Source: Colivivens sp963645405 (GTDB taxonomy: Bacteria > Bacteroidota > Bacteroidia > Bacteroidales > Bacteroidaceae). From it: DNA of 12,734 bases. Of the stretch, positions 7,801-12,574 are shown in pieces. The position numbers were made by a program, and so were the translations under genes. The notes beneath the pieces were generated by a model, which made no database searches, was not told the DNA's origin, and saw only the letters and a program-made list of their open reading frames with translations. Positions within the stretch are counted from its first letter, which is position 1. Every line of letters begins with the position of its first letter. The stretch lies in assembly GCA_963645405.1 (NCBI GenBank), contig CAVISR010000084.1, positions 1-12,734 of the forward strand. Reading direction: 5' to 3'.

Positions 7801-9495
7801 CTTGAAATCTCCCTCTGGAATATAGGAAAGATAAACTCCGGTGGTGTCGCAGAGATACTTGATGTCGAGCTTGAACTTCTCTTTCTGCAACGACTGGGCA
7901 TTGAGCGAGTAGACGTTCTTCATCATCAAGTCCCAGTTGCCCATATTCGGTGAGTTGCTTGTGTTCTTCAGAAGTTTCACGAACAGAGCCTGGTCGTTGT
8001 CCTTGATGTTCGAAGAGAACTCTCCCACCTGATAGGTGTTGCCTCCGTAAGTGTATTCATACGCCACTGCAAGCACGCTGTTTGCCTGGAGTTTGGAACT
8101 GAGGGAAACATAACCGAGGTAGGAGTTGAGCGTGTATTCGGATGATGAGAGCAGACGTGCGTTCTCCACTTTCTCGTAGTCCACACCGCCCACCAGTCCG
8201 CTTGCCTCAAGCACGGTGCTTGCCTGGTCGATGTTGCGTGCATCTGCAAAGTCATTGACCACAGTGGAATAGAGGTTGTTGGATGAGTTCTGCGGAACGG
8301 ACAGTCCTGAACCGCTCCACATGCTGGTATTGCTTATCTTGGTCCGTTCTCCCAAATCCACGAAGCCGACGATGTCGCGCGTGTTTTCAGTTGCGCCCGA
8401 GGTGTTGGTCACCCAAATCTCGATTCGGTTGATGTTTATTCCCGAAGTGATGGTAGGCAAGGTGGAGCATGCCTGGTCGTAAGTGTCTCTGAAGTATTGC
8501 GAGAGGAAGAAGTGGGTGTTCTCATCGTAGTTGCTTGCCTCAATTTCGAAAGAAGACAACTGTGCACCGCCCGTTGACGATACGGAGGTTGACTTGGACT
8601 TCTTCTGCGAAACCACTGTCTGAAGGTTCAACTTTCCGAACTGCAAATCGGTTCGGATACCGAACAGGGACTGTGCTCCGCGCACAAGCGAGTTGTTTGA
8701 CGGGAATGTGACATTACCAGCTTCCAGGAGTTTCACTATCTCGTCCTCCTTGCCTTCATAACTGAGTTTCAAGTTCTTGCTGTCGAAATCAAAGGAAGCG
8801 TCAGTATTGTAGCCGAGAGTGAAACTCATCTTGTCGCCGATGCTGGCATTGACATTCAGGTTTATCTTCTCGTCGAAATCAAAGTCAGTGGTCTTGCGGT
8901 TGCGCTCTGCCAGCGACGGATTGTCGGTGAACTGATAGTTGAAGCCCATCTTCAGTTCGGCACTTCCCTGGGTCTTTATCCTCACTCCACCTGGTCCGAA
9001 GATTTTCTCGGCTGGTCCGAGGTCGAAGTGCATATCGGTGAAGTCGAACTTGTCCTGCCCTTTATGCGTGAACAGAGAGTCGTTTCGCTGACGGAAATAT
9101 TCGTTGAGGACTTTGCGTGAATTCCACCTCATATATTCCTCCGGAGTCATGAGGTAAGGCGCACTCAGGTAGTTGTCGCCCAGTTTGGTACCCACCTTAT
9201 AGTAACCGCTCTTCTCATCGTATTCGCCGACATCCTGCTTGAGATTGTCGGGGTCAGCCAAGTCAAGCGAAGTCTCTACCGGTGTTTCATCGTTCGGATA
9301 ATCGGTCTTCTTCACCTTCACATGTGTGGTTGTGTCCACAGGCGCTTGCTGAAGCGAGGAAGATTCACCTGGGAGCATTGAATTCGAAGTATCGAAGAAA
9401 GCCACTACAGACGCATCAGACATTGCGCCCACAGCAACGGCAAGCACAAGTGTCCAAACGACAAACGACAGTGACAGTTTCTTTTTAGTTTTCAT
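1852..9495 (-). CDS. sprA: T9SS outer-membrane translocon protein SprA (Sov)
   Basis: SprA (Sov in Porphyromonas) is the giant outer-membrane beta-barrel through which T9SS cargo leaves the cell; in Flavobacterium it is also needed for gliding. This copy has 2547 residues, slightly above the roughly 2,400-2,500 usual for the family. The start has a Sec signal peptide: a Lys-rich n-region (residues 2-6) and a hydrophobic core (about 8-24). The family signature GPAEKIFGPGGVRIKTQG follows near residue 160, and the protein ends with a strand-like tail, FSLTR. Aromatic and polar alternating segments throughout fit a large barrel. Two Lys-rich stretches, about 1900-1970 and 2431-2456, look like added surface loops. 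The start is supported by a good Shine-Dalgarno (AAAGGA, 5-nt spacer). It lies 100 nt behind ruvA and is probably co-transcribed with it. No other T9SS component (PorV, PorK-N, PorU) lies in the window. The frame is intact across 7.6 kb. Confidence 0.97.
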   Translation of the reverse strand: MKTKKKLSLSFVVWTLVLAVAVGAMSDASVVAFFDTSNSMLPGESSSLQQAPVDTTTHVKVKKTDYPNDETPVETSLDLADPDNLKQDVGEYDEKSGYYKVGTKLGDNYLSAPYLMTPEEYMRWNSRKVLNEYFRQRNDSLFTHKGQDKFDFTDMHFDLGPAEKIFGPGGVRIKTQGSAELKMGFNYQFTDNPSLAERNRKTTDFDFDEKINLNVNASIGDKMSFTLGYNTDASFDFDSKNLKLSYEGKEDEIVKLLEAGNVTFPSNNSLVRGAQSLFGIRTDLQFGKLNLQTVVSQKKSKSTSVSSTGGAQLSSFEIEASNYDENTHFFLSQYFRDTYDQACSTLPTITSGININRIEIWVTNTSGATENTRDIVGFVDLGERTKISNTSMWSGSGLSVPQNSSNNLYSTVVNDFADARNIDQASTVLEASGLVGGVDYEKVENARLLSSSEYTLNSYLGYVSLSSKLQANSVLAVAYEYTYGGNTYQVGEFSSNIKDNDQALFVKLLKNTSNSPNMGNWDLMMKNVYSLNAQSLQKEKFKLDIKYLCDTTGVYLSYIPEGDFKNTTILKMMNLDRLDDNLKTNPNGKYDYIDGYTVLASKGKVIFPVVEPFGDWLATKLADKELADKYCYYELYDTTKTVAKQIAEKNKFILTGEYKGSSGSQIYLGQDYVPQGSVVVTAGGVTLTEGSDYTVDYSSGYVTIINQSIIDAGTNVSVSMESQETYSLMRKTMLGLNWTYDFSKNFQLGGTYMRLTEQPQTTKVAMGSEPLNNTLWGLSVNWKQNSQWLTNMIDKLPFIEATQPSSINFSGEFAQLIAGKAKGVQSNASYLDDFEETKKAYDYSTPSAWMLCSTPSDLEYGNLSDSVLYGYNRARLAWYTIDPLFTRRSSSLTPAHIKNDLNQLSNHYVREVYVREVYPNRDVNQGESNTLSILNLAYYPNERGPYNLDPDVDIDGHLNDPKKRWGGMMRKIDVSDFETSNIQYVEFWLLDPFIYSNKLNDGKNYGGNLVLNLGDISEDVLKDGKKFYESGLPVSDASSVSYTTWGKVPNEKSVVYSFSTESGARQKQDVGLNGLSSIEERTYGAYANYLNTIKSKVRQEVYDSIYDDPAGDNYHYFRGSDFDTEHTSILDRYKRINNPEGNSPLSSESGESYSTAYKTTPDAEDINQDYTMNEYENFYKYVISLRPEDLVVGKNFIVDERKTSVKLRNKNEEEVSWYLFRVPVEEGTTVGSINDMSSIRFMRVYLTDFEEPVVLRFASFDLVGGEWRNYSKALYTGDKPSVSGTLETAAVNIEENNDKTPVNYVLPPGVTRVVDPNQPQLTQSNEQALAITVKNLAAGDARAVYKDMNKDLRKYKHIQMFVHANALEGDQTLQNNQMSVFVRLGSDYKSNYYEYEIPLTLTPEGHYDTYTTAGCEAVWPDANMLDIDFDLLTKVKHARNVAKASNQASYTQLYYEYDPDNPNNKVSVMGNPSLGEVKTMMIGVRNNGSSTNSVEVWVNELRLQDYNNEGGYAAQGNLNVQLSDLGSVNVTGHVESAGFGGLEEGISSRRDDNLYEWGITTNFDLGKLFPEDWKLNLPLYYSYSWQKISPKYNPFDTDMLLKDALDECETRAERDSLANLTESIVKNKNFSLSNWKSNYQSRVPMPYDPANFSFSYSYSQQYKTGETTVYENDENWKFNMSYSYSPKYKTLEPFKNLKGKSKWLDIVKAQNLNYLPQSIQFNTDITRSYYEFQERDIDAGTRLPVTWSEQFLWNRQFSLRWDLFKSLKLQYTSATHAEIEEPYTPVNKDLYPDRYEAWKDSVKTSLAHFGRPLTYASTFNGSYTVPLSKIPVLNWMTLDGSYASTYGWNRGTEMEDGTSLGHTANTSRTININGKINFETLYKKSKFLDAANQRFSGNNKKKTTTKKTTKTSAKSKDADNKDNKDGKDSKDGKDGKDSKDSKTAEGTDKKNAAADSKNKGNSAAQNKNKKSYSKEYTLNDSTYTEVKHGQKSKRIIVKATTKEGKTYDLKYKKVDENTIRVKNRDTIPVKITVTAKEPLEDKGWYKTMQVIARGLMMVRNASFTYRNTYTMTLPGFKTEIGDAFGQKSVNGILSPGLDFAFGAVGDGFVDKAARNGWLMQNDSNITTPVTTNATEDLQVKLTLEPLRDFKIDLNASRTVNKSKSIQFMYEGMPTTQSGSFNMTVITAKSAFASSGNINNNYNSKPFNDFLANIPIMQARVQARYENAIYPVGTGSAYEGKTFDPANGEVNQYSADVLIPAFLAAYTGSNPSRSSLDIFPSVLKMMPNWKFTYSGLSKLPWFSQRFKSFNINHAYKSVYAVGAYNSYTNYMGYMNDLGFVLDVTSGNPVPSSMYNISTVSITESFSPLIGVDMTFNSGMTAKLEYKKTRSLNLSLTSVALTENYSNDIVVGFGYKLKDLNLFGAKRIQSGQSKSKSKKKNSKDAKDDTSTKSTSNTRVGGVSHDLNLRIDFSYRMQNALNRNIQTTVATSTNGSTAYKLAVSADYTFSRLLTLSGYLDWQRNVPLVTTSSYPTTTADFGISCKFSLTR
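3583..3798 (-). repeat. Lys/Asp-rich low-complexity stretch coded within sprA
   Basis: These bases encode SprA residues about 1900-1971, which are almost entirely K, D, S, N, G, T and A. The centre is a run of K-D-x triplets, a 9-bp coding repeat of about seven degenerate copies. Such in-frame repeats can lengthen or shorten by slippage without breaking the gene. The position, between strand-like segments, suggests a flexible loop; which face of the membrane it lies on cannot be told from sequence. Confidence 0.75.
6743..6772 (-). repeat. Exact 15-bp tandem duplication within sprA
   Basis: Positions 6743-6757 and 6758-6772 are identical. The duplication adds five residues and gives the peptide YVREVYVREVY near residues 908-918. 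It keeps the frame, and looks like a recent slippage event. Confidence 0.8.
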
Positions 9496-9498
9496 TCA

Positions 9499-9595
9499 AT
9501 TCCTTTGTAATTCAGGCGATTTAGTTCCTCGTAGCCTAAATAGCTTAATTCATTGCAGTTCAAGTGATTTAATCCTTTGCAATCCAGGCGACTTA
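9499..9595 (-). repeat. Four ~24-bp degenerate tandem repeats filling the ruvA-sprA spacer
   Basis: Read on the minus strand, the spacer divides into units of 24, 24, 24 and 25 nt starting at 9595, 9571, 9547 and 9523. Each begins TAA (TAAGTCGCCTG, TAAATCACTTG, TAAGCTATTTAG, TAAATCGCCTG) and ends in a purine-rich segment (CAAAGGAT, CAATGAAT, CGAGGAAC, CAAAGGAAT). Units 1 and 4 are closest. The array starts immediately after the ruvA TGA and stops 3 nt before the sprA ATG, so the spacer contains nothing else. The last unit carries the sprA Shine-Dalgarno. Confidence 0.75.
9501..9506 (-). promoter_or_regulatory. Shine-Dalgarno sequence of sprA
   Basis: AAAGGA on the minus strand lies 5 nt before the ATG at 9495. 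It is the clearest ribosome binding site in the window and fixes the sprA start. It lies in the fourth unit of the 24-bp array, and similar purine runs occur in the other units. Confidence 0.7.
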
Positions 9596-10198
9596 TCAAA
9601 GCATCTTGAGTGCCAGTTTGATGACTCTCTCCACCGGTGCATCGGGTTCGTCCGTAAGGATGGCTTTGACCACCTTGCTCGTCGGAGCTGGCGGAAATCC
9701 GAGCATCTTGAGAGCCTCAACTGCCTCATCATGCACTTCCTTGTTGATTGGCGTAACTGAGTTGATGCCATTGCCACTGGGCTGTGCATCAATGCCAATC
9801 GAGTCAATCTTGTCTTTCAGTTCGAGGATTATCTTCTGTGCAGTCTTCTTTCCCAGACCTTTCACGGTTGACAGCAGACGGTCGTTGCCGTCGGCAACTA
9901 TGTTTGCCACCTCAGCTGGAGAGAATGAAGAGAGAACCATGCGGGCTGTGTTGCCACCAACGCCCGACACTGAAATCAGCAGCAGAAACAAAGCGCGCTC
10001 CTGCTTTGAGGCAAAGCCGAACAGCACCCACGCATCTTCTCTTATTGCCTCATACACATAGAGCTTCGCTTCTTCTTTGTTCTGAATATCAGTAAAGGTA
10101 TTCAGCGAGATATTTACTGCGTAACCTACTCCAGCACACTCTATGACTGCCGAAGCCGGAGTCAGGTCTGTTACTTTCCCTTTTATATAGTCAATCAT
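9596..10198 (-). CDS. ruvA: Holliday junction branch migration complex subunit RuvA
   Basis: RuvA binds four-way DNA junctions as a tetramer and loads the RuvB helicase for branch migration during recombination and repair. The 200-residue protein has the usual length and all three domains. Domain I is an OB-fold starting MIDYIKGKV. Domain II has two helix-hairpin-helix motifs, VSGVGGNTA (77-85) and VKGLGKKTAQKI (112-123). Domain III (about 153-200, EAVEALKMLGF...) is the RuvB-binding part. The ATG at 10198 gives the family's normal N-terminus; the TTG at 10225 would add nine residues of no family character. No Shine-Dalgarno is evident. The gene is followed after 100 nt by sprA on the same strand. 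This ruvA-sprA order recurs in Bacteroidota, as far as I recall. ruvB and ruvC are not in the window. Confidence 0.96.
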   Translation of the reverse strand: MIDYIKGKVTDLTPASAVIECAGVGYAVNISLNTFTDIQNKEEAKLYVYEAIREDAWVLFGFASKQERALFLLLISVSGVGGNTARMVLSSFSPAEVANIVADGNDRLLSTVKGLGKKTAQKIILELKDKIDSIGIDAQPSGNGINSVTPINKEVHDEAVEALKMLGFPPAPTSKVVKAILTDEPDAPVERVIKLALKML

Positions 10199-10319
10199 CT
10201 TATTGTTCTGAATTAAAATGCTCAATCAAGCCCAGTGCGTCAGCACATAGAGAGCCGTCATTAATACAATAACGCTCTTTCCGCCGGTTTATTGCACACC
10301 TTATTATAATAATAGAGTG

Positions 10320-10327
10320 CAAAGTTA
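10320..10327 (-). promoter_or_regulatory. Candidate -7 box for ruvA(-sprA), proximal
   Basis: On the minus strand this reads TAACTTTG followed by CA, a perfect Bacteroidota -7 box in its typical context. No good TTTG -33 element is seen 19-21 bp upstream. The expected leader to the ruvA ATG is about 115 nt. Confidence 0.55.
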
Positions 10328-10404
10328 AGAATTTATCGCGAGTAGATTCCATAAAATCCGCATTTATTTTGAATAGCAAGCGTCTTACCCTGCCTAAAAA
10401 TAAT

Positions 10405-10434
10405 GAAAGAGACATTCTCGCGAACGTCTCTTTC
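10405..10434 (-). terminator. Terminator-like hairpin upstream of ruvA
   Basis: GAAAGAGAC (10405-10413) is the exact reverse complement of GTCTCTTTC (10426-10434), with a 12-nt loop. On the minus strand the stem is followed by ATTATTTTTA, so it resembles an intrinsic terminator in that direction. It lies about 50-90 nt beyond the distal promoter box at 10487-10494. It could end a small RNA, attenuate ruvA-sprA transcription, or back up the ilvE terminator. Confidence 0.5.
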
Positions 10435-10486
10435 CGCCCCAATAAGCATAAACTGTTAAAGGTAAAAAGATAGCTTTTATCGAATG

Positions 10487-10494
10487 CAAAGGTA
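10487..10494 (-). promoter_or_regulatory. Candidate -7 box, distal, upstream of ruvA
   Basis: The minus strand reads TACCTTTG, a perfect TAnnTTTG. TTCG, one mismatch from the TTTG -33 element, lies 20 bp upstream (10515-10518). A transcript would start near 10480 and meet the hairpin at 10405-10434 after about 50 nt. Confidence 0.5.
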
Positions 10495-10534
10495 GGACTT
10501 TTTCAAAACCAGCACGAACATTTTAAGTATGTTT

Positions 10535-10550
10535 GAAAACATGTGTTTTC
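10535..10550. promoter_or_regulatory. 16-bp inverted repeat, possible operator
   Basis: GAAAACA (10535-10541) and TGTTTTC (10544-10550) are perfect inverted half-sites around a 2-bp centre. They lie about 40 bp upstream of the distal -7 box on the minus strand, a plausible place for a dimeric regulator. No regulator gene is nearby. Confidence 0.35.
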
Positions 10551-10758
10551 GCACACAACCGAAAATAATGCATAATACAGCCTTTTTGTAGGGGTCTATC
10601 CATCATCTTTACCCGTATTTTGACTATCAACCAAGACAATTTTTCCTCTCATTCAAGCCAACCCTGCCTTCTTTATGACGGGAAAACCTCAAGAATGAGT
10701 TGGATGGACGGGGAAAAGGCAAGCAAGAGTTGCATGAAGGAAGGCAATAAAGCAGAGG

Positions 10759-10803
10759 CAAGAGGGAAAACAAGAGGGAAACAAGAGGGAAACAAGAGGA
10801 AAA
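10759..10803 (+). repeat. 11-bp purine-rich tandem array (4 units)
   Basis: CAAGAGGGAAA occurs at 10759 (with one extra A), 10771 and 10782, with a fourth variant at 10793. The array is embedded in a strongly strand-asymmetric region, about 10680-10850, where the plus strand is almost all A and G with some C. It lies between the ilvE terminator and the ruvA promoters. No gene is supported here. Confidence 0.75.
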
Positions 10804-10844
10804 GCAAGCGAATAAAGATAACAGGCAAAAGCAAAAGGCACAAG

Positions 10845-10876
10845 AAATGCCCCAACCAACGATGGAAGGGGCATTT
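10845..10876 (-). terminator. Rho-independent terminator of ilvE
   Basis: AAATGCCCC (10845-10853) pairs perfectly with GGGGCATTT (10868-10876) across a 14-nt loop. It begins 21 nt after the ilvE stop codon. On the minus strand the stem runs into TTTCTTGTG. The plus strand also continues with a T, so it could act in both directions. Confidence 0.75.
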
Positions 10877-10897
10877 TATCGTGAGATTTATGAAGTC

Positions 10898-11911
10898 TTA
10901 TTCAATCACAACCTTAGTCCAGTTGTGTACGTCAGGTTCTGTGCCGTACTGAATTCCTCTCAGCTTGTTGTAGAGGGCTGTGCAGACTGGTCCGGGCTTT
11001 CCGTCCTTTGAAATGACGAACGACTGCTTGGTGTCGAGGTCGTCAATTCTTTCGATTGGCGCAATGACTGCTGCTGTTCCGCAGGCCCCTGCCTCTTCGA
11101 AGGTTGCCAGTTCCTCTTCAGGAATCTGACGACGCTCCACCTTCAGTCCCATGTCTTCAGCCAGTTGCATAAGGCTCTTGTTGGTGATTGAAGGAAGAAT
11201 GCTGGTTGACTTCGGAGTGACGTAGGTGTTGTCCTTTATTCCGAAGAAGTTGGCAGCACCACACTCGTCCATGTATTTCTTCTCCTTTGCATCGAGATAG
11301 AACTCACAGCTGTAGCCGAGGTCGTGCGCAAGTTTGTTTGCCTTCAGACTGGCTGCATAGTTGCCGCCCACCTTATATATACCTGTTCCGAGCGGTGCAG
11401 AACGGTCGTATTCGCGGATGATGACGTAAGGGTTGGTTGAGAAACCGCCCTTGAAGTACGGTCCCACCGGAGTGACGAAGATAAGGAAGAGATACTCGGT
11501 TGCCGGATGAACTCCCACCTGTGCGCTTGTACCAATCAACAGCGGACGCACATAAAGTGAAGCACCGCTCTCGTAAGGCGGAATGAAACGCTCGTTCAGT
11601 CGGACCACCTTCTCCACCATTGCCTCGAACTTCTCTGTAGGAAGCTCAGGCATAAGGATTCCGCGGCAAGTGGACTGCAGGCGCGCTGCATTCTCGTCCA
11701 TGCGGAACACTCTCACCTTGCCGTCAGGACAACGGTAAGCCTTCAGTCCCTCAAACGCCTCCTGACCATAGTGCAGGCATGTTGCTGCCATGTGGATAGG
11801 AATTGTCTCCTCACTACAAATCTCTATTTCTCCCCATTTGCCATCTCTGTAATAGCAACGTACATTGTAATCTGTTTTGTTGTAACCAAAACCTAAGTTT
11901 GACCAATCCAT
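10898..11911 (-). CDS. ilvE: Branched-chain amino-acid aminotransferase (PLP, class IV)
   Basis: This enzyme transfers the amino group between glutamate and the 2-oxo acids of leucine, isoleucine and valine, the last step of their synthesis and first of their breakdown; it acts in the cytoplasm with pyridoxal phosphate. The 337-residue protein has the length of the beta-type, eukaryote-like BCAT subfamily. The likely cofactor lysine is K180 in GTGIYKVGGNY. The PLP-contact segment MDECGAANFF (214-223) and the glycine-rich EEAGACGTAAVIAPIE (272-287) follow as expected. The HYGQEAFEGLKAYR motif (47-60) is also typical. The start gives the standard N-terminus; no Shine-Dalgarno is visible. It appears to be a single-gene unit, with its own -7 box about 47 bp upstream and a strong terminator 21 nt downstream. 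No other ilv or leu genes are adjacent. Confidence 0.96.
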   Translation of the reverse strand: MDWSNLGFGYNKTDYNVRCYYRDGKWGEIEICSEETIPIHMAATCLHYGQEAFEGLKAYRCPDGKVRVFRMDENAARLQSTCRGILMPELPTEKFEAMVEKVVRLNERFIPPYESGASLYVRPLLIGTSAQVGVHPATEYLFLIFVTPVGPYFKGGFSTNPYVIIREYDRSAPLGTGIYKVGGNYAASLKANKLAHDLGYSCEFYLDAKEKKYMDECGAANFFGIKDNTYVTPKSTSILPSITNKSLMQLAEDMGLKVERRQIPEEELATFEEAGACGTAAVIAPIERIDDLDTKQSFVISKDGKPGPVCTALYNKLRGIQYGTEPDVHNWTKVVIE

Positions 11912-11957
11912 AATGTATTGTTCGTTTTATATTAATTAGAATCGTCTTTTTACGTTG

Positions 11958-11965
11958 CAAATATA
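11958..11965 (-). promoter_or_regulatory. Candidate -7 box for ilvE
   Basis: The minus strand reads TATATTTG followed by CA, a perfect TAnnTTTG. The predicted leader is about 40 nt. A 14-bp inverted repeat, TCGTG-TTAT-CACGA (11981-11994), covers the place where the -33 element should be and might be an operator; no clear TTTG is present there. Confidence 0.55.
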
Positions 11966-12030
11966 ATGATTAATTTCTTTTCGTGTTATCACGATGCTAG
12001 CTAAATATTCACTGCATTCGAAAGATTGCC

Positions 12031-12168
12031 ATGCAAGATGCCGATTTAGCAAAATGGAAAGAGCAAAACCTCATGTTTTGTGCAGAAGCCAGGGCGCTCG
12101 GAACCATCGCCACAAGACATCAATAATACCCCGATTATTTCTCTGACTGGAAAAAACTTTTTCTCTGA
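12031..12168 (+). pseudogene. Possible relic of an unidentified coding region
   Basis: From the ATG at 12031 a 31-codon frame reads like real protein (MQDADLAKWKEQNLMFCAEA, then RALGTIATRHQ) and stops at TAA 12124-12126. The same frame resumes at once with YPDYFSDWKKLFL and ends at TGA 12166-12168. The frame is open upstream only to 12001. The look is that of a gene's 3' end left behind and interrupted by one stop, its last codons forming the first unit of the 22-bp array. I do not recognise the family, and chance openness of such a short frame is possible. Confidence 0.3.
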
Positions 12169-12294
12169 CCAGGAAAATAATTTTCTCTGACTGGAGAGCA
12201 AAATTCCTCTGACTGGAGAGCAAAATTCCTCTGACTGGAGAACCGGAGTTCTCTGACCAGCGGACTGCAGTTCTCTGACCAGCGGACTGGAATA
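12141..12294 (+). repeat. 22-bp tandem array (7 units)
   Basis: The 10-mer CTCTGACTGG or CTCTGACCAG starts at 12141, 12163, 12185, 12207, 12229, 12251 and 12273, exactly 22 bp apart each time. The first form is in units 1, 3, 4 and 5, the second in units 2, 6 and 7. The 12-bp remainder is identical in units 3 and 4 and varies elsewhere. Repeat and spacer are far too short for CRISPR. The array runs directly into the dispersed repeat at 12293. Confidence 0.85.
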
Positions 12295-12356
12295 GGAGCC
12301 AGCAATAATGTTTTGGGTTTTGGGTTTTAGGTTAGCCGTCCGGATGGGAGCGCTGC
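12293..12356 (-). repeat. 64-bp dispersed repeat, inverted partner of 121-183
   Basis: The reverse complement starts GCAGCGCTCCCATCCGGACG, continues with AAAAC-type heptamers and AACATTATT, and ends GCTGGCTCCTA. It aligns with 121-183 along its whole length with few differences and lies in the opposite orientation. A second, direct copy follows at 12371. Confidence 0.75.
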
Positions 12357-12370
12357 TTTGAGAGCTGGAT

Positions 12371-12426
12371 TAGGAGTCAGCAATAATGTTTTGGGTTTTG
12401 TGTTTTAGGTTAGCCGTCCGGATGGC
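12371..12426 (-). repeat. Second right-hand copy of the heptamer repeat
   Basis: The reverse complement reads from CCATCCGGACGG through the AAAAC-type heptamers and AACATTATT to GCTGACTCCTA. It is nearly identical to 12293-12350, but the GCAGCGCTC head is replaced by a different GC-rich segment (to 12434). The tail motifs at 12293, 12371 and 12450 are 78 and 79 bp apart. Confidence 0.75.
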
Positions 12427-12449
12427 GCGGGCTGAAATGCGAGCTGGAA

Positions 12450-12520
12450 TAGGAGTCAGCCGTCTCCGACGGCGTAGACGATGACACTCGAGCGCAGCTC
12501 GCAAATGTTTTACAGCCGCA
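12450..12520 (-). repeat. 71-bp dispersed repeat with two hairpins, inverted partner of 41-110
   Basis: On the minus strand it runs from TGCGGCT (12520-12514) through the hairpin CGAGC-TGC-GCTCG (12501-12489) to the hairpin GCCGTC-GGA-GACGGC (12473-12459) and the tail TGACTCCTA. It matches 41-110 outside the second hairpin. The second hairpin and tail have the same design as 14-37 with a different stem. Confidence 0.75.
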
Positions 12521-12542
12521 CAAGCCTTCACACGCTTTAACT

Positions 12543-12565
12543 CCCTCGGAGAGGGCTAGCTCCTA
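12543..12565 (+). repeat. Hairpin-plus-tail element, diverged copy
   Basis: CCCTC (12543-12547) and GAGGG (12551-12555) pair around a GGA loop, followed by CTAGCTCCTA. CTCGGAGAG and CTCCTA are shared with 17-37 in the same orientation, while the tail differs at the TGA/TAG position. It is the only right-edge copy on the plus strand. Confidence 0.6.
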
Positions 12566-12574
12566 GCGCTGGTT

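Noticed and set aside
10199..10225. Longer ruvA starting at the TTG at 10225
   Set aside because: The extra nine residues are not part of the RuvA fold, and the ATG at 10198 gives the standard MIDYIKG start.
10200..10442. 80-codon minus-strand frame upstream of ruvA
   Set aside because: It needs a TTG start, runs through the candidate promoter and hairpin, and its translation has no protein-like pattern.
10620..10952. 110-codon plus-strand frame rich in Lys and Arg
   Set aside because: Its composition follows from the purine-rich tract, it crosses the ilvE terminator, and it overlaps the end of ilvE in antisense.
12141..12294. CRISPR-like array
   Set aside because: The conserved part is only 10 bp and the spacer 12 bp, spacers 3 and 4 are identical, and no cas gene is present. 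The 33-bp array at 232-350 fails for the same reasons.
41..12520. Composite transposon bounded by the inverted repeats
   Set aside because: No transposase, integrase or target-site duplication is visible, and the enclosed genes are ordinary housekeeping and secretion genes.
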